From Microbacteriaceae bacterium (GTDB taxonomy: Bacteria; Actinomycetota; Actinomycetes; Actinomycetales; Microbacteriaceae): 64,000 nucleotides of DNA. The stretch spans positions 81,514 through 145,513 of the forward strand of contig JAODAR010000007.1 of NCBI GenBank assembly GCA_025463545.1. The letters run 5' to 3'. The notes under the pieces are model-generated. The model ran no database searches, was not told the origin of the DNA, and saw only the letters and a program-made list of their open reading frames with translations. Below are positions 1 through 8,994 of the stretch, in pieces (positions within the stretch are counted from its first letter, which is position 1; every line of letters begins with the position of its first letter). The translations under genes were made by a program, and so were the position numbers.

Positions 1-167
1 AGAGTCGCCCGCCCCCAATTTTGCGGCGCGGTAGGTAGTGGCAGGACAGCGGTCGTTGCCTCGTACCGGCCCAGGGTGGACTTCACCGACTGCACATCGA
101 GGCCGGGAAGGTCCGCGATGATCTCGCCCGTGAGCGCGTCCGTCGCCACCCATGAGAGCTGAGACAT
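1..167 (-). CDS. Phage minor tail protein, N-terminal part
   Basis: A leftward reading frame starts with ATG at 167 and is cut by the window edge after about 55 residues. The visible part (MSQLSWVATDALTGEIIADL, then a segment ending SVKSTLGRYEATTAVLPLP) resembles the N-terminus of minor tail proteins encoded downstream of Dit-like proteins in actinophages. It follows the stop codon of the lysin-like gene by four bases, so it belongs to the late operon. The similarity is from memory of the family and is not a search result. Confidence 0.55.
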   Translation of the reverse strand, partial: MSQLSWVATDALTGEIIADLPGLDVQSVKSTLGRYEATTAVLPLPTAPQNWGRAT

Positions 168-171
168 CTAG

Positions 172-1026
172 CTACTTCCCTGCGTCAGCGAACACCGTGC
201 GAATAGCTGATTCGGCGGCCTGCTCAACCTGCTCTTGAGTGAGCCCCGCGACACCCTGGAGGGAGGCGAGGACCGCAGATACGACGAGCGGAGCGACATG
301 GGATGCGATCGCTGCCGGGTCAGTGGCGGCGCGTTGGGCGATCTTCCGTCCGGTGATGCTGGCGAGGGTGTTCCACACGTTGCCGTCACCCATCTGCACG
401 TAGTCACCCACGAGGCCGGTGGCTTTCAGTGACTCGACCTCGTTGACGCTCGCCAACGGGACCAGTTCGCCGTCTTCGGTGACGAGACCAATGGACCCGT
501 CGTAGTTGCGGATGAGTACAGACATGCGTTTCTTCTCCTTGGGAGCGATGATGTCGAGGGGTGTCGAGCCGGCTACGGCGGAGGAAGCGGCCGCGAGGGT
601 TTCTGTGCCGTGACGCATCGACCAGCCCTTCCAGATGGCTGCCGGCCGGAGACGCGAGTACTCGGAATGGGTGATCCAACCGGTGCCGTTGCCAATGCGC
701 TGGCCGAGCCCGGTACCGGCCTCACCACACGCATCCGAGGCCATCCACCAGACACCCTCGTACCAGAGCGCGGTGTGCCCGCACTCCTCGCCGTTGATCC
801 AGACGCCTCGCCAGTAGCCGACTGCGCCGTTCTTGATGCCGGCGAGGCTCGCGTTCAGCGGGCCCGACGCCTGCGCGGCCAGCCAGGCGTTGTCGAACGA
901 CTGGTCGAAGTCGGCCGCGTTGTTCGTGTACTGCTCGCACATGTTGTGCCAGTTGCCCCCCTGGTGACGGTTGGCGTTTCTCGGGTCGCGGGTCCACGCG
1001 ATGGCCTCTTGAATGCTGCGGGGCAT
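172..1026 (-). CDS. Putative cell-wall hydrolase (CHAP/NlpC-like cysteine peptidase), tail or lysis protein
   Basis: 284 residues starting at ATG 1026, which shares one base with the stop of the upstream gene (TGATG). The N-terminal ~150 residues have a Cys/His peptidase look: a Cys in GNWHNMCEQYTNN, a Trp-rich stretch, then ECGHTALWYEG, recalling the catalytic Cys and GH[VT]A motif of CHAP and NlpC/P60 amidases. The C-terminal third (SVLIRNYDGSIGLVTEDGEL, then a helical tail) looks like a separate binding module. It could be an endolysin or a tail-associated lysin, since it sits among tail-tip genes. The family assignment is by motif only. Confidence 0.5.
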   Translation of the reverse strand: MPRSIQEAIAWTRDPRNANRHQGGNWHNMCEQYTNNAADFDQSFDNAWLAAQASGPLNASLAGIKNGAVGYWRGVWINGEECGHTALWYEGVWWMASDACGEAGTGLGQRIGNGTGWITHSEYSRLRPAAIWKGWSMRHGTETLAAASSAVAGSTPLDIIAPKEKKRMSVLIRNYDGSIGLVTEDGELVPLASVNEVESLKATGLVGDYVQMGDGNVWNTLASITGRKIAQRAATDPAAIASHVAPLVVSAVLASLQGVAGLTQEQVEQAAESAIRTVFADAGK

Positions 1027-2054
1027 CAGTACTCCGTCACCGTCAACACGGCTTGCTTCGCGATCAGCGCATTCGCCGTACCCACACCGGCCGCCTGCAA
1101 CTTCCACACATGCGACCCGGCACCGGGCACGGATTCTGAGCTGAACGCCGCCGAGAGGCCAATGGTTCCGTTCGCCAGAGGTGCGTTGTAGGGAACTTCT
1201 GCGCCGATCAGGTTGCCGTCGCACACGACCCGCGTGTTCAGTGTCCGATCCGCGCCGGATGCACCGTTCACAAAACGCATCGTCCAGTCAGCCGAGCACG
1301 AACCCCCGAAGCTAGTCGCGGTGACCGTGCAAACATCAGTCCATGCGTCGCTCAGGGGGGCATCGGTTACTCGCCGGTTCACGCCCAGCCGTCCGACAGG
1401 GACCTTCCGCCAGCCCGCTCCCGTCCAGATGTAGTCACTGCCTGTGTCGAACACATGCGCGTGCTGGCCCTGCGGTGCCGTTGTCCACAGATTCAGCTCA
1501 CCAACAGTGTTGAACGGGAGAACGCCGCCGGCGGCAACCGCGTACGGGGCGATCCACGTGACAGTGGGGGCACCGCTGCCGGCCTTTAGGTTGTTGATGC
1601 GCGCGACGGCGAAAGCGCGAGTCACTGGCAGCGTGGGGTCAGCGGGTGTCGCTGACGGAGTGCCCACGATGTACTTCCGCGTCACAGCCGGAACCGTGGA
1701 ACCGTCCGACTCGGAGGGATCATCAATCTGCACGTAGATGAGATCCGACCGCGGATAGGTCGCGTCCTGAGCGACTACCGCACCTGTCGCGTTCGCATCG
1801 AAAGCGAACTCGTACGGGCCAGCTTGCGCTGCTGCCTCCACGTCAGCGAGACCAGCGAACGGGCCACAGGTCCACGTCGTGGTGGTCGCGGTCACCGTGT
1901 CCTTCGAGGTGCCAGGGCGCACACCTGACCGGGCACCGAGTGGTCGCGCGGCGGTCGCTCCCGCGTATGCCGCCGAGCGCGCCTGCCGGAGCATCCGCCC
2001 CGAGTAGGACGGTGCCCCAGCGACGGCGTTGACCGGGTGAAGTGTGTCGACCAT
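1026..2054 (-). CDS. Phage tail-tip / baseplate appendage protein
   Basis: 342 residues, ATG at 2054. It lies between the Dit-like protein and the lysin-like gene, where siphoviruses encode host-contact proteins. The N-terminal ~180 residues contain WTCGPFAGLADVEAAAQAGP and PRSDLIYVQIDD followed by KYIVGTP, a pattern common in actinophage tail-tip and fibre-base proteins. A later segment (GQHAHVFDTGSDYIWTGAGW) is typical of the phage head-binding or collar-like fold used in appendages. The C-terminal ~120 residues are Ser/Thr/Gly-rich and probably form beta structure. The exact role is inferred from position. Confidence 0.6.
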   Translation of the reverse strand: MVDTLHPVNAVAGAPSYSGRMLRQARSAAYAGATAARPLGARSGVRPGTSKDTVTATTTTWTCGPFAGLADVEAAAQAGPYEFAFDANATGAVVAQDATYPRSDLIYVQIDDPSESDGSTVPAVTRKYIVGTPSATPADPTLPVTRAFAVARINNLKAGSGAPTVTWIAPYAVAAGGVLPFNTVGELNLWTTAPQGQHAHVFDTGSDYIWTGAGWRKVPVGRLGVNRRVTDAPLSDAWTDVCTVTATSFGGSCSADWTMRFVNGASGADRTLNTRVVCDGNLIGAEVPYNAPLANGTIGLSAAFSSESVPGAGSHVWKLQAAGVGTANALIAKQAVLTVTEY

Positions 2055-2062
2055 GGGATCTC

Positions 2063-2905
2063 CTATTTGTCAGCCGGTGTGGCCGTGATGGTGAGGCGTG
2101 AAGCGGGGTCGTAACCTGCGGCGGTGAAAGTCCAGGTGTTGTCCCCGGGGAGGAACGACGACCAGCCGCGTGAGGTGACCCAGGTGTTGCGGGATGCCTG
2201 CCCGTTGGCGAGCACCTCGCGGCGGTCCATGTCGATATCGAGCCACTCGCCGGCGCCCAGTGCGAGTGAGGAGGCGAATACCAGACCGGACTCAACGTGC
2301 GTGACGATCGGGCCAGGCATCGGGCCGTCGATCCGGAGCATCACCGGACCTGCCTCGTTGCCCGGGTTGAAGAGGTTCACCTGTCCGGATACCTGTGCCG
2401 CGTTGATGCTGTACGGGACCGTGTACGGGACAGTGAGACCTCCCGCCGTCGACGGAAGGAGGGTGGAATCGGTGAGGGGCTCGCCGAGCTTTCGAGAATC
2501 CAGAGCGACGACCTGGAACGCGAAGTTCGCTATCCGATCCGTGACCTTGCCGGGGATCACCTCGTCCGTGCGGCTAACCATGAGCGAGCGGGTCTTCCCA
2601 GCCTCAATGACCGTGAACAGGCTGTCATCCACCGAGACGGTGTCCATCAGGTCGTCCAGCGTGGAGTTGAGCAACTCCGGTGTGGGGGCAACTATCTGCC
2701 CACGCACCGCCATGTACCGCTCTTTGATGAACCCGTCGCCGCCCCACGCGCCCGCCTGGCGGGGCTTCCCCACAACCTCACGTGAGGATCCGGGGGAGCC
2801 CCACCCGTCGAAGCCGGTGATGCGGATCTTGACCCCGTTCGCATCGATCGCGCCGAGCACGAGCGACCCGTACAGGATCGTGGTGGAGGTGGGCAGCGCA
2901 ACCAT
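2063..2905 (-). CDS. Distal tail (Dit-like) protein
   Basis: 280 residues, ATG at 2905, directly abutting the tape-measure stop codon at 2906-2908. It is encoded immediately downstream of the tape measure, the standard place for Dit. Features fitting the siphovirus tail-component family are the N-terminal IRITGFDGWGSPGSSRE segment, a central FAFQVVALDSRKLG strand pattern, and a C-terminal galectin-like half (VMLRIDGPMPGPIVTHVESG, WLDIDMDRREV). In the virion Dit forms the hexameric hub that joins the tail tube to the tip. The call rests on synteny and fold-level features. Confidence 0.75.
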   Translation of the reverse strand: MVALPTSTTILYGSLVLGAIDANGVKIRITGFDGWGSPGSSREVVGKPRQAGAWGGDGFIKERYMAVRGQIVAPTPELLNSTLDDLMDTVSVDDSLFTVIEAGKTRSLMVSRTDEVIPGKVTDRIANFAFQVVALDSRKLGEPLTDSTLLPSTAGGLTVPYTVPYSINAAQVSGQVNLFNPGNEAGPVMLRIDGPMPGPIVTHVESGLVFASSLALGAGEWLDIDMDRREVLANGQASRNTWVTSRGWSSFLPGDNTWTFTAAGYDPASRLTITATPADK

Positions 2906-5782
2906 TTAGACAGCTCCCAGCATGTTCGTGCGGTTCTGGAAGCCTTGGAACAGCGCCTCGGGGTCGTTCGTGAAAATCTTCCACGAGTGCTGGTGGACGA
3001 CGGTCGGACCCGACTGGCCGGCATCCTTCGACTTCACCGCCGCATGGGACGCGGTCGACGGCACCACGCCGGCGTTGATCTGCTTCAGCAGGCCCCGGTA
3101 GCGGTCGGCTTGACCGAACTTGTTCGAGGTGACTTCCTCGCCGTTGGCCAGGTGGAAGAGCCCTGCAGTGTCACTGTCAGCCGTGCCCGGCCCGCGCACC
3201 GTACCGCTGCCGCCACCAGCGAGGTGTCCGATGGTGCCACCGTTGGCGGCGGTTCCCATTCGGCCCGACCCTGAGACATCACCGTTCAAGTCCGGCAGAG
3301 CCGACCGAACTTGAATGGTTGCCACACGGGAATTCACGTTCGCCACGAACAAGTCGACCTGCCTCAGCGCGGTGGCCGTGTCCACTTCGATCTTCGTCGG
3401 CGGGATGCTGGCGGGGATCTGGTACACCGTGTCGATGTACGCGCGAACCTTCGCCTCGTCCTCGCCGTGTGCGACCGCGTTGGCGATGATCTGCTCTTTC
3501 ATGGCGATGAGCTTCTGCTTAGCCTCATCGGCTGACCCGCCGTTGTCCCGGAACGCCTGAGCGTTCGCGAACGCTGCATCAGTGAGGCCGAGCAGCTCCC
3601 CGCGGTTCTTCACGGCCGAGGCGGTCATGCCCTCGAGTTCCGTATCGGCCCGGTTGATCTCCTTGCCGGCCGCGTTGATGTGCGTCGACATGTTGGCGAT
3701 CTGCGAGTCGAACTGGTTCTGGGCCTGCGCGGCACCCAGGGTCTTCCCATTGAGCAGATCAAGTGACTGCTTCAGGAGACCTGCGGCGTCGTTCTGGAGG
3801 AACATTGCAGCGGTGGTCTTCTCGAGCAGACCCTTCGTGTCGGTCTGCGCACCGAGTGCAGCCTTGTACGCCTCAACGGAAACTCCAGCAGCAGCAGCCA
3901 TAGCTGCGGTAGCGGCGTCCTGCTCCTTCGTGGCGGCGGTGGTGCCGCTGATGCCAGCCTGCAGTTCCTTGTTGATGCCTATCTGCCCACGTAGCGCACC
4001 GCTCTGGATGGAGATGATCCCGTTGAGGCGTTCCCCGGCGTTCGCGTTCTGCAGAGCATCCGCAGCGCGCTTCTGGTTGTCGGCGCCGAGGACGATTCCA
4101 CCCTTGTGCAGCTCCGCGTTGGCCGCGTTGGCCTTGTCGGTGGCGTCCTTGACCTTCTGGATCGCCGACGCGTTACCCAGGGTCGCGTCGGTGACGGTCT
4201 TGTACGAGATGCCGAGCTGCTTGGCGAGGGCGAACGCCTGCGAGTCCTGGAGGTTCTTCGCCGCCTGAGCGCGTGTAGCCGCGCCGATAACGTTGCCGTC
4301 CTGCTGCAGGCCGGCCGCGTACGACGATGTCGCCTTTGCATTCGCCTCAGCGTTCGCCGAAGCGATGGCAAACACCGCGGCTAGTGCAGCGACACCGGCG
4401 ACAATCCAGCCGATCGGGCCGGTGGCGATGGTCGTCGCGGCACCGACAGCGCCCATGGACGTGGCGACGCCGGAGAGCATTGGGGCGATGAAACCCCACG
4501 ACTTGAACGCGATCGCACCCCAGGTGATGGCGCCGATCAGGTTCGAGAGGACATCGACGGGGATGCCGCCGATGCCGTTCGAGACCGCCGACAGGACATC
4601 CATGCCGATGGAGCCGAGAGGGGCGAGGGCTTCGAGGATGTGCATCACCGCGGACGCGAGCGCCCCCAGTACTTCCTCCACCTTCGGCAGCACTCCGAGC
4701 GCGTACGAGCCGAATCGCTCCAGCCCCCCGTTGCTCGTCCACGCGTCGAATTTCTGCGTGAGCCGCTCGACGTATATGCCGGCGCTCATCAGGAGCGGTT
4801 CCAGAACTCGGAGAGTGTTGAGGGATCCGGAGAACAGGTTCGCGCCGGAGCGCCCGAGCAGCCCCGAGTAGAGGCCGATCTGACGGTTCAGCATGGGCAT
4901 GTCGTCGTTGGTCTCGCGCACGATCCGCTGGAACGAGGACAGCATGGCGACCGCTGTCGTGCCAGCCAGGGAGGCCATATTGGTCTTGAGGCTGCCAATA
5001 CCCGCCGTGTATGCGAGTCCGGCCGCAGTGCCTTGCTCCATCTGCTTCTTGATGCCGACGACCGCGAAGATTCCGGCGACGCCCATCATGCCGAGGGCGC
5101 CGGCGATGCCGATGGCACCTGCGGCCACAGGGACCATCAGGGGCAGGAGCAGACCCACGGCGGTGGTGATCATCCCAACACGTGAGACGTTGGTGCTGTT
5201 CGCCTCGTTGGCTTTCACTGTGGCGCGGGTGGCGACTTCCTCGGCTGCAGCCTTCTCCAGTGCGGCGCGGGCGGCTTTCTCCTGAGATGCGGCGAGGGCG
5301 CCCTCGGAGAGTGTCGCGCGCTCGTTCGCAGCATCGAGACGCTTGACGGCCTCAGCTGCTGCCAGTTCAGCGGCGGCGAGGCGGGAGCCTTCGGTAACAC
5401 CTTTGTCGCGCACCTCGTTGAGGCGCATCTGAGCGAGTTCCGCCCGAGCGAAGGCAGTGTCAGCGGCGGACACTGCGGCGGCCAGGCGACGCTCAGCAGC
5501 CGCAACCGCGTCCACCTTCGCCGCGGTGCCAGCAGACGGCCCAGAAGGCCCAGCGGTGGACGCAGAAGGGCCGACGGCGCCAGCACGCTCGGCGGCGATG
5601 CGGAGCGCTTCGAGCTTTGCCAACGCTCCGGCGGTGTCCACGTCGACCTTGACGGTCGGGTGGAGCGAGCCGATTTCGCGGGCGTCGGCTTTCGTCTTCG
5701 ACATGTCGGCGATCCACACGTCGCGGTCCATGCGGAGCTTGGCGACGATCGAACCAGCTGTGGTGGGCCCAGAGTCTGACAT
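2906..5782 (-). CDS. Tape measure protein
   Basis: 958 residues, the longest phage gene here, encoded just after the tail chaperones. The first ~220 residues are Ala/Lys/Glu-rich and helical (coiled-coil-like). Hydrophobic Gly/Ala segments follow around residues 210-245 (LLLPLMVPVAAGAIGIAGAL) and 425-470, typical of siphovirus tape measures that cross the host membrane. The C-terminal part is Gly-rich (RMGTAANGGTIGHLAGGG), as in many TP901-like tape measures. The length predicts a tail of roughly 140 nm using the family rule of about 0.15 nm per residue. It ends immediately before the Dit-like gene. Confidence 0.93.
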   Translation of the reverse strand: MSDSGPTTAGSIVAKLRMDRDVWIADMSKTKADAREIGSLHPTVKVDVDTAGALAKLEALRIAAERAGAVGPSASTAGPSGPSAGTAAKVDAVAAAERRLAAAVSAADTAFARAELAQMRLNEVRDKGVTEGSRLAAAELAAAEAVKRLDAANERATLSEGALAASQEKAARAALEKAAAEEVATRATVKANEANSTNVSRVGMITTAVGLLLPLMVPVAAGAIGIAGALGMMGVAGIFAVVGIKKQMEQGTAAGLAYTAGIGSLKTNMASLAGTTAVAMLSSFQRIVRETNDDMPMLNRQIGLYSGLLGRSGANLFSGSLNTLRVLEPLLMSAGIYVERLTQKFDAWTSNGGLERFGSYALGVLPKVEEVLGALASAVMHILEALAPLGSIGMDVLSAVSNGIGGIPVDVLSNLIGAITWGAIAFKSWGFIAPMLSGVATSMGAVGAATTIATGPIGWIVAGVAALAAVFAIASANAEANAKATSSYAAGLQQDGNVIGAATRAQAAKNLQDSQAFALAKQLGISYKTVTDATLGNASAIQKVKDATDKANAANAELHKGGIVLGADNQKRAADALQNANAGERLNGIISIQSGALRGQIGINKELQAGISGTTAATKEQDAATAAMAAAAGVSVEAYKAALGAQTDTKGLLEKTTAAMFLQNDAAGLLKQSLDLLNGKTLGAAQAQNQFDSQIANMSTHINAAGKEINRADTELEGMTASAVKNRGELLGLTDAAFANAQAFRDNGGSADEAKQKLIAMKEQIIANAVAHGEDEAKVRAYIDTVYQIPASIPPTKIEVDTATALRQVDLFVANVNSRVATIQVRSALPDLNGDVSGSGRMGTAANGGTIGHLAGGGSGTVRGPGTADSDTAGLFHLANGEEVTSNKFGQADRYRGLLKQINAGVVPSTASHAAVKSKDAGQSGPTVVHQHSWKIFTNDPEALFQGFQNRTNMLGAV

Positions 5783-5797
5783 GTGGGCCTCCTGGCG

Positions 5798-6483
5798 TTA
5801 GGGCATTTCGTCGCTCGCGGGCGGCTCGGGTTCTTCTTCAGGGGCGAAATGCCGGGAGAGTGGCGTGTCGGTGGTGAGTAGGCCGTGCACGCGGGTCTGG
5901 AACCAGCGCCACGACTTCACCGCCCACACGGCCTCAAGGTCGACGCCGAGCACACTGTGGAAGGTGAACTCGAGCAGCGACCACTGTTCGACCAGCTCCG
6001 GCCATGAGACCGTGCGGGACGGTTTGACTACTTGGGCCGGGAGCTCGTAGCCCTCGTAGATGCCCGTGACGGGGTCTTTTTCGCCCCACCCGTACTGTTC
6101 GATCGCCGCGTAGCCCGATTCGCCGTTTTCGCCGCCCGAGCTTCCAGGTACGGCTCCAGCACTTTTGGGTCGGCGCCGGTCTCCCACGTGATCTCCGCGA
6201 CGTCGCGGCCGTACTGGTGATCAGCGAGAGCTGTGAGGCCCGCGCGGGTGGCGGCGGCGAGTGGCACACCGTCTTCGATCATCTCGTCCCAGAGGGGGCC
6301 GAGGAGAAGCTTCCACAGCTCGACGCCTTCCATCCTCGCGGCGACCTTGTTCTTACCGGTGACGATGCCTGCGAGGGTGATGCCGGCTTCGATGCCGAGC
6401 TCACCCAGCTCGTACCGCTTGCCGTTGATCGGGAACACGAGAGGGCCTTCAGCAAAGGCCGAATAGTCGCGTAGTTCAGTCAT
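5798..6483 (-). CDS. Tail assembly chaperone gpGT, -1 frameshift product
   Basis: Translation starts at ATG 6483 in the gpG frame, slips back one base at the heptamer at 6163-6169 and continues to the stop at 5798-5800. This gives about 228 residues. The second frame is open through the whole overlap. Past the slip it reads SAGAVPGSSGGENGESGYAA, then IEQYGWGEKDPVTGIYEGYE, a tyrosine- and Trp-rich T domain typical of actinophage chaperones. It lies between the major tail and tape measure genes, as in lambda (gpG/gpGT). GpGT is expected to bind the tape measure and recruit tail-tube subunits. The fusion is inferred from the sequence. Confidence 0.85.
6028..6483 (-). CDS. Tail assembly chaperone gpG (zero-frame product)
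   Basis: 151 residues, ATG at 6483 about 70 bases after the major tail gene. It begins MTELRDYSAFAEGPLVFPIN and has a helical core (WKLLLGPLWDEMIEDGVPLA) followed by a Lys/Arg/Ser-rich tail after the frameshift site. This matches the short G-type chaperone of siphoviruses, which is made in excess over the frameshifted GT form. Its reading frame continues 135 bases past the slippery heptamer, so both products share the first 107 codons. Confidence 0.88.
   Translation of the reverse strand: MTELRDYSAFAEGPLVFPINGKRYELGELGIEAGITLAGIVTGKNKVAARMEGVELWKLLLGPLWDEMIEDGVPLAAATRAGLTALADHQYGRDVAEITWETGADPKVLEPYLEARAAKTANRATRRSNSTGGAKKTPSRASTRATSSRPK
6163..6169 (-). other. Programmed -1 ribosomal frameshift heptamer (C CCA AAA)
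   Basis: On the minus strand the zero-frame codons read GAC CCA AAA GTG, so the heptamer CCCAAAA has the canonical X XXY YYZ form. Slipping one base back re-pairs both tRNAs (CCC AAA) and enters the open -1 frame that continues to 5798. The site lies inside the region where both frames are open, between the gpG start and the T-domain. Confidence 0.85.
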
Positions 6484-6553
6484 GAGGATCTCCTTAGGTT
6501 GGGGATGAACCGGGCGGCGCGCATCCCCACACGCGCCGCCCGGGGCTTACTGG

Positions 6554-7255
6554 CTACGCCCCGCGGGTGTAGGAGAACGCCGCGGAAGCGCCCGCGCCGT
6601 TGGTGACGACGATGTTCGCCGCTCCAGCGGATCCGGCCGGCATGACGGCGACGATGACGCTGTCGGAGATGACAACCCACGATGTGGCGTTGGTCCCGCC
6701 GAACTTGACACCGGTAGTCGGGATGGTGCCGATGAAGCCGACACCGGTGATCTGCACCTGGCCACCGACGGCGACAGCCGTCGGGGTCGCGGTGAGGACG
6801 ACGGGGACCGCGACCGCAGCGTACGGGTTGGTGATGGGCGTGAGGATGCCGTCACCGGTGAGCGTGACCGTTACTTCGTCGAGGTCGGCCACACCGGTCT
6901 TGGAGGGCGCCCAGCCGACGATGGCCTTGCCGCTGAACGCTTCGGGAGCACCGTTCCGGTCGTACCAGCGCACGTACACCCGAGCGGTGTCACCGAACTG
7001 GATCTGTGCGGCACGCACGAGCTCCTGGCCGGCGTCGAACACCCCTGCGGTGGTCTTCCGGAGGGCCTTGATCGTGAGGATCCACGACTGCATGGTCTTC
7101 TCGAACGAGTTCCACCCGTTGGAGTCGTAGTCGTCGGCTCCGACCAGCGTCGGGCTGATCGGCGGGTTGAGGTCGTTGATCCCCTTGAACGGGACCCACG
7201 TGGTGTTGTCGTTCGAAACGTCGACCTTGAATCGGCGGGCGAGAGCGGTTGTCAT
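6554..7255 (-). CDS. Major tail (tube) protein with C-terminal Ig-like domain
   Basis: 233 residues. I chose ATG 7255 because an AGGAGG ribosome site lies just upstream; in-frame codons further up have none. Residues ~1-150 resemble siphovirus tube proteins (WVPFKGINDLNPPISPTLVG, then MQSWILTIKALRK). The last ~80 residues form a TIG/IPT-like immunoglobulin domain (PTAVAVGGQVQITGVGF ending ANIVVTNGAGAS), a common surface decoration on tail tubes. The gene is followed by the tail chaperones, the usual order. Confidence 0.85.
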   Translation of the reverse strand: MTTALARRFKVDVSNDNTTWVPFKGINDLNPPISPTLVGADDYDSNGWNSFEKTMQSWILTIKALRKTTAGVFDAGQELVRAAQIQFGDTARVYVRWYDRNGAPEAFSGKAIVGWAPSKTGVADLDEVTVTLTGDGILTPITNPYAAVAVPVVLTATPTAVAVGGQVQITGVGFIGTIPTTGVKFGGTNATSWVVISDSVIVAVMPAGSAGAANIVVTNGAGASAAFSYTRGA

Positions 7256-7360
7256 GATTGCCTCCTGAGGCGTTGGGGCATGGTGAGAAGCCCCAAGACA
7301 CGGTGCCAAGGGGTCGAGCGCTGGCGGATGCCAGCTACCGGCCTGAAGCCGGGGGTACGG

Positions 7361-7816
7361 TTACCAACTGCCCTGTTCGGGGCGGTTGGGTGTCGGTGGG
7401 AAGTCGACGTCGAGGTAGTACTGGTCGATGCGCTCCCACCGCTTCAGGTCATCCATGCCGTTGGGCACGGAGACTCGGCGGTTCATCTGGATCACAGTTA
7501 CGCTGCCGAACACGAGGTTCGTCGCGCCGTGCAGTACTCCGAAGATGCCGTCGAGCAGGTCGTCGACGTCGACTGGGCGGTTCGGGAGACCGCGGCCGCG
7601 GATCTGCACCATGACCTGGCCGAGCGGCATGCTGATGTCGTCGCCTTGAGGGACGGCGGCGAGGGTCACGACCCGGTCAGGGGCGGCCGGCATGATCTTC
7701 ATGAAGACGCCGGTCTGGCCGCTCGTGTAGACGCCGGACGGGGTGAAGCTGACGCCGAGGTCGGCGCCTGCGATCATCTGGGCGAGGCCATTGAGCAGGT
7801 CAGAGGTGACGGACAT
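7361..7816 (-). CDS. Tail terminator / minor capsid-type connector protein
   Basis: 151 residues, starting at ATG 7816 overlapping the stop of the upstream connector gene. Its position just before the major tail gene and the segments MPLGQVMVQIRGRGLPNRPV and VDDLLDGIFGVLHG fit the tail-terminator (lambda gpU-like) or Pfam minor-capsid family that caps the tail tube. A 105-base gap to the major tail gene contains no recognisable gene. Confidence 0.7.
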   Translation of the reverse strand: MSVTSDLLNGLAQMIAGADLGVSFTPSGVYTSGQTGVFMKIMPAAPDRVVTLAAVPQGDDISMPLGQVMVQIRGRGLPNRPVDVDDLLDGIFGVLHGATNLVFGSVTVIQMNRRVSVPNGMDDLKRWERIDQYYLDVDFPPTPNRPEQGSW

Positions 7817-8157
7817 CAGAAGGCCTTCCCGAGTGTGTCGGCGACGATCTTGAGGACCTTCGGTACTTCGGTGATCATCGGCTGCTCGAGGTAGAGCGCT
7901 TGGCCGCCTTGGCGGTGCACGAGGTCGAGCATGTAGTGCTGATACCTCGCATACGGGCCCGGGTAGGTGACTTGCGCCTCGTTGCCTTCGACGGTGACGC
8001 CGGCAGATCCGCGCAGGTTGCCGTCGAGGATCGGTGCGAGCTCCGCCGAGACGCCGCGGACATGCTCCATCCCCTTGCCGAGCGCGATCGGGGCCGCGTC
8101 CTGGAGGCGTTCGTCGAGGCCTTCGAGGGCGGTGATGAAGTCGGCTTCGTCGGCCAT
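7816..8157 (-). CDS. Head-tail connector protein, HK97 gp10-like
   Basis: 113 residues, ATG 8157. A helical N-terminus (FITALEGLDERLQDAAPIAL) is followed by LRGSAGVTVEGNEAQVTYPG and PYARYQHYMLDLVHR. This is the order seen in the HK97 gp10 / minor-capsid 2 family, where a GxL.xSx motif precedes a YA.yqh segment. It lies third in the four-gene neck cassette between capsid and tail genes. Likely part of the neck or tail completion complex. Confidence 0.7.
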   Translation of the reverse strand: MADEADFITALEGLDERLQDAAPIALGKGMEHVRGVSAELAPILDGNLRGSAGVTVEGNEAQVTYPGPYARYQHYMLDLVHRQGGQALYLEQPMITEVPKVLKIVADTLGKAF

Positions 8158-8165
8158 CCCGCCCC

Positions 8166-8492
8166 CTAGGTCAGTGTGACGGCGGTGTGGTCGGGGAGGT
8201 CGAGGTCGCCGGAGTCGTGCACGGCAGTCTTGATCACCCGGGAGACAGTCTCGTCGAGGGTGACACGCGAGTCAGCGGTGAACAGCGGCGCGCTGATCGG
8301 GTACGTGTAGAGGGTCGACTCGGAGACGACTTGCTCGCCATCCTTGCCGCGCACCAGCTTCCGAGCGTCATCCGAGTAGCACACGACGGAGACCGCGGCA
8401 GCGAACGTGTCCTCGCCGTAACCGTTCGTGCCGAGGAACATCTCGACCGTGGCCGTGTGGCTGTAGAACTCGGCCATGTCATCGGCGCTCAT
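8166..8492 (-). CDS. Head closure / stopper protein
   Basis: 108 residues, ATG 8492, overlapping the upstream gene by four bases (ATGA). The sequence is beta-rich with a conserved-looking region HTATVEMFLGTNGYGEDTFA, typical of small head-closure proteins (SPP1 gp16 class) that start with an SH3-like fold. The function is inferred mainly from position in the neck cassette. Confidence 0.6.
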   Translation of the reverse strand: MSADDMAEFYSHTATVEMFLGTNGYGEDTFAAAVSVVCYSDDARKLVRGKDGEQVVSESTLYTYPISAPLFTADSRVTLDETVSRVIKTAVHDSGDLDLPDHTAVTLT

Positions 8493-8938
8493 CGCGTGTA
8501 GGGCCCGACGCCGAGGAGGTTGTTCTGCTGCAGCTTCATCAGCGCCTCGGGCACGAGGTGCGTCACCGCATATGCCCTCGCCGCGGCGGTCTGTTCGGCG
8601 CCGGCCATGTCGAAGGATGCGGAGCCGATCTTCTTCGACTTCTTCACCCCGCCCACGTCGATGCCGCCAGTGAGCGGGTTGATCTTCAGTTCAGCCCATG
8701 CGGCAGCCTGGATGCAGGTCGCGTCACGCATGGCGTTGAGAGTCTGGGTGTCCGTGGCGAGGCCGGTGACCTCGTCGACGGGGTAGTAGGCGCCCTCGGT
8801 GGCATCGAGCACGAGAGTCGTGCAGGAGCGCAGGAGTGCGACAGCGTTGGCCGGGGCGGTGCCGCCGGTCCATGTTGCGAGGTCGGTGGGGGAGGCCAGC
8901 GTGACCGGGACGACGAACGGGCCGAAATAGCCGAGCAT
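8489..8938 (-). CDS. Head-to-tail adaptor protein
   Basis: 149 residues, ATG 8938. An N-terminal segment (PVTLASPTDLATWTGG) is followed by helices with ATEGAYYPVDEVTGLATD and CIQAAAWAELKINPLTGGI. These fit the helical adaptor family (HK97 gp6 / SPP1 gp15 class) that attaches to the portal ring. It is the first gene of the neck cassette and ends overlapping the stopper gene. Confidence 0.65.
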   Translation of the reverse strand: MLGYFGPFVVPVTLASPTDLATWTGGTAPANAVALLRSCTTLVLDATEGAYYPVDEVTGLATDTQTLNAMRDATCIQAAAWAELKINPLTGGIDVGGVKKSKKIGSASFDMAGAEQTAAARAYAVTHLVPEALMKLQQNNLLGVGPYTR

Positions 8939-8994
8939 GGTGCCTCCTTCGAAGAGTGCGGTGGGGCGGCCAGTGATGACCGCCCCACCAGGGG

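Noticed and set aside
6076..6084. GCGAAAAAG as frameshift site
   Set aside because: The zero-frame reading GCG AAA AAG would give a mismatch at the first P-site base after slipping; CCCAAAA upstream fits the heptamer rule exactly.
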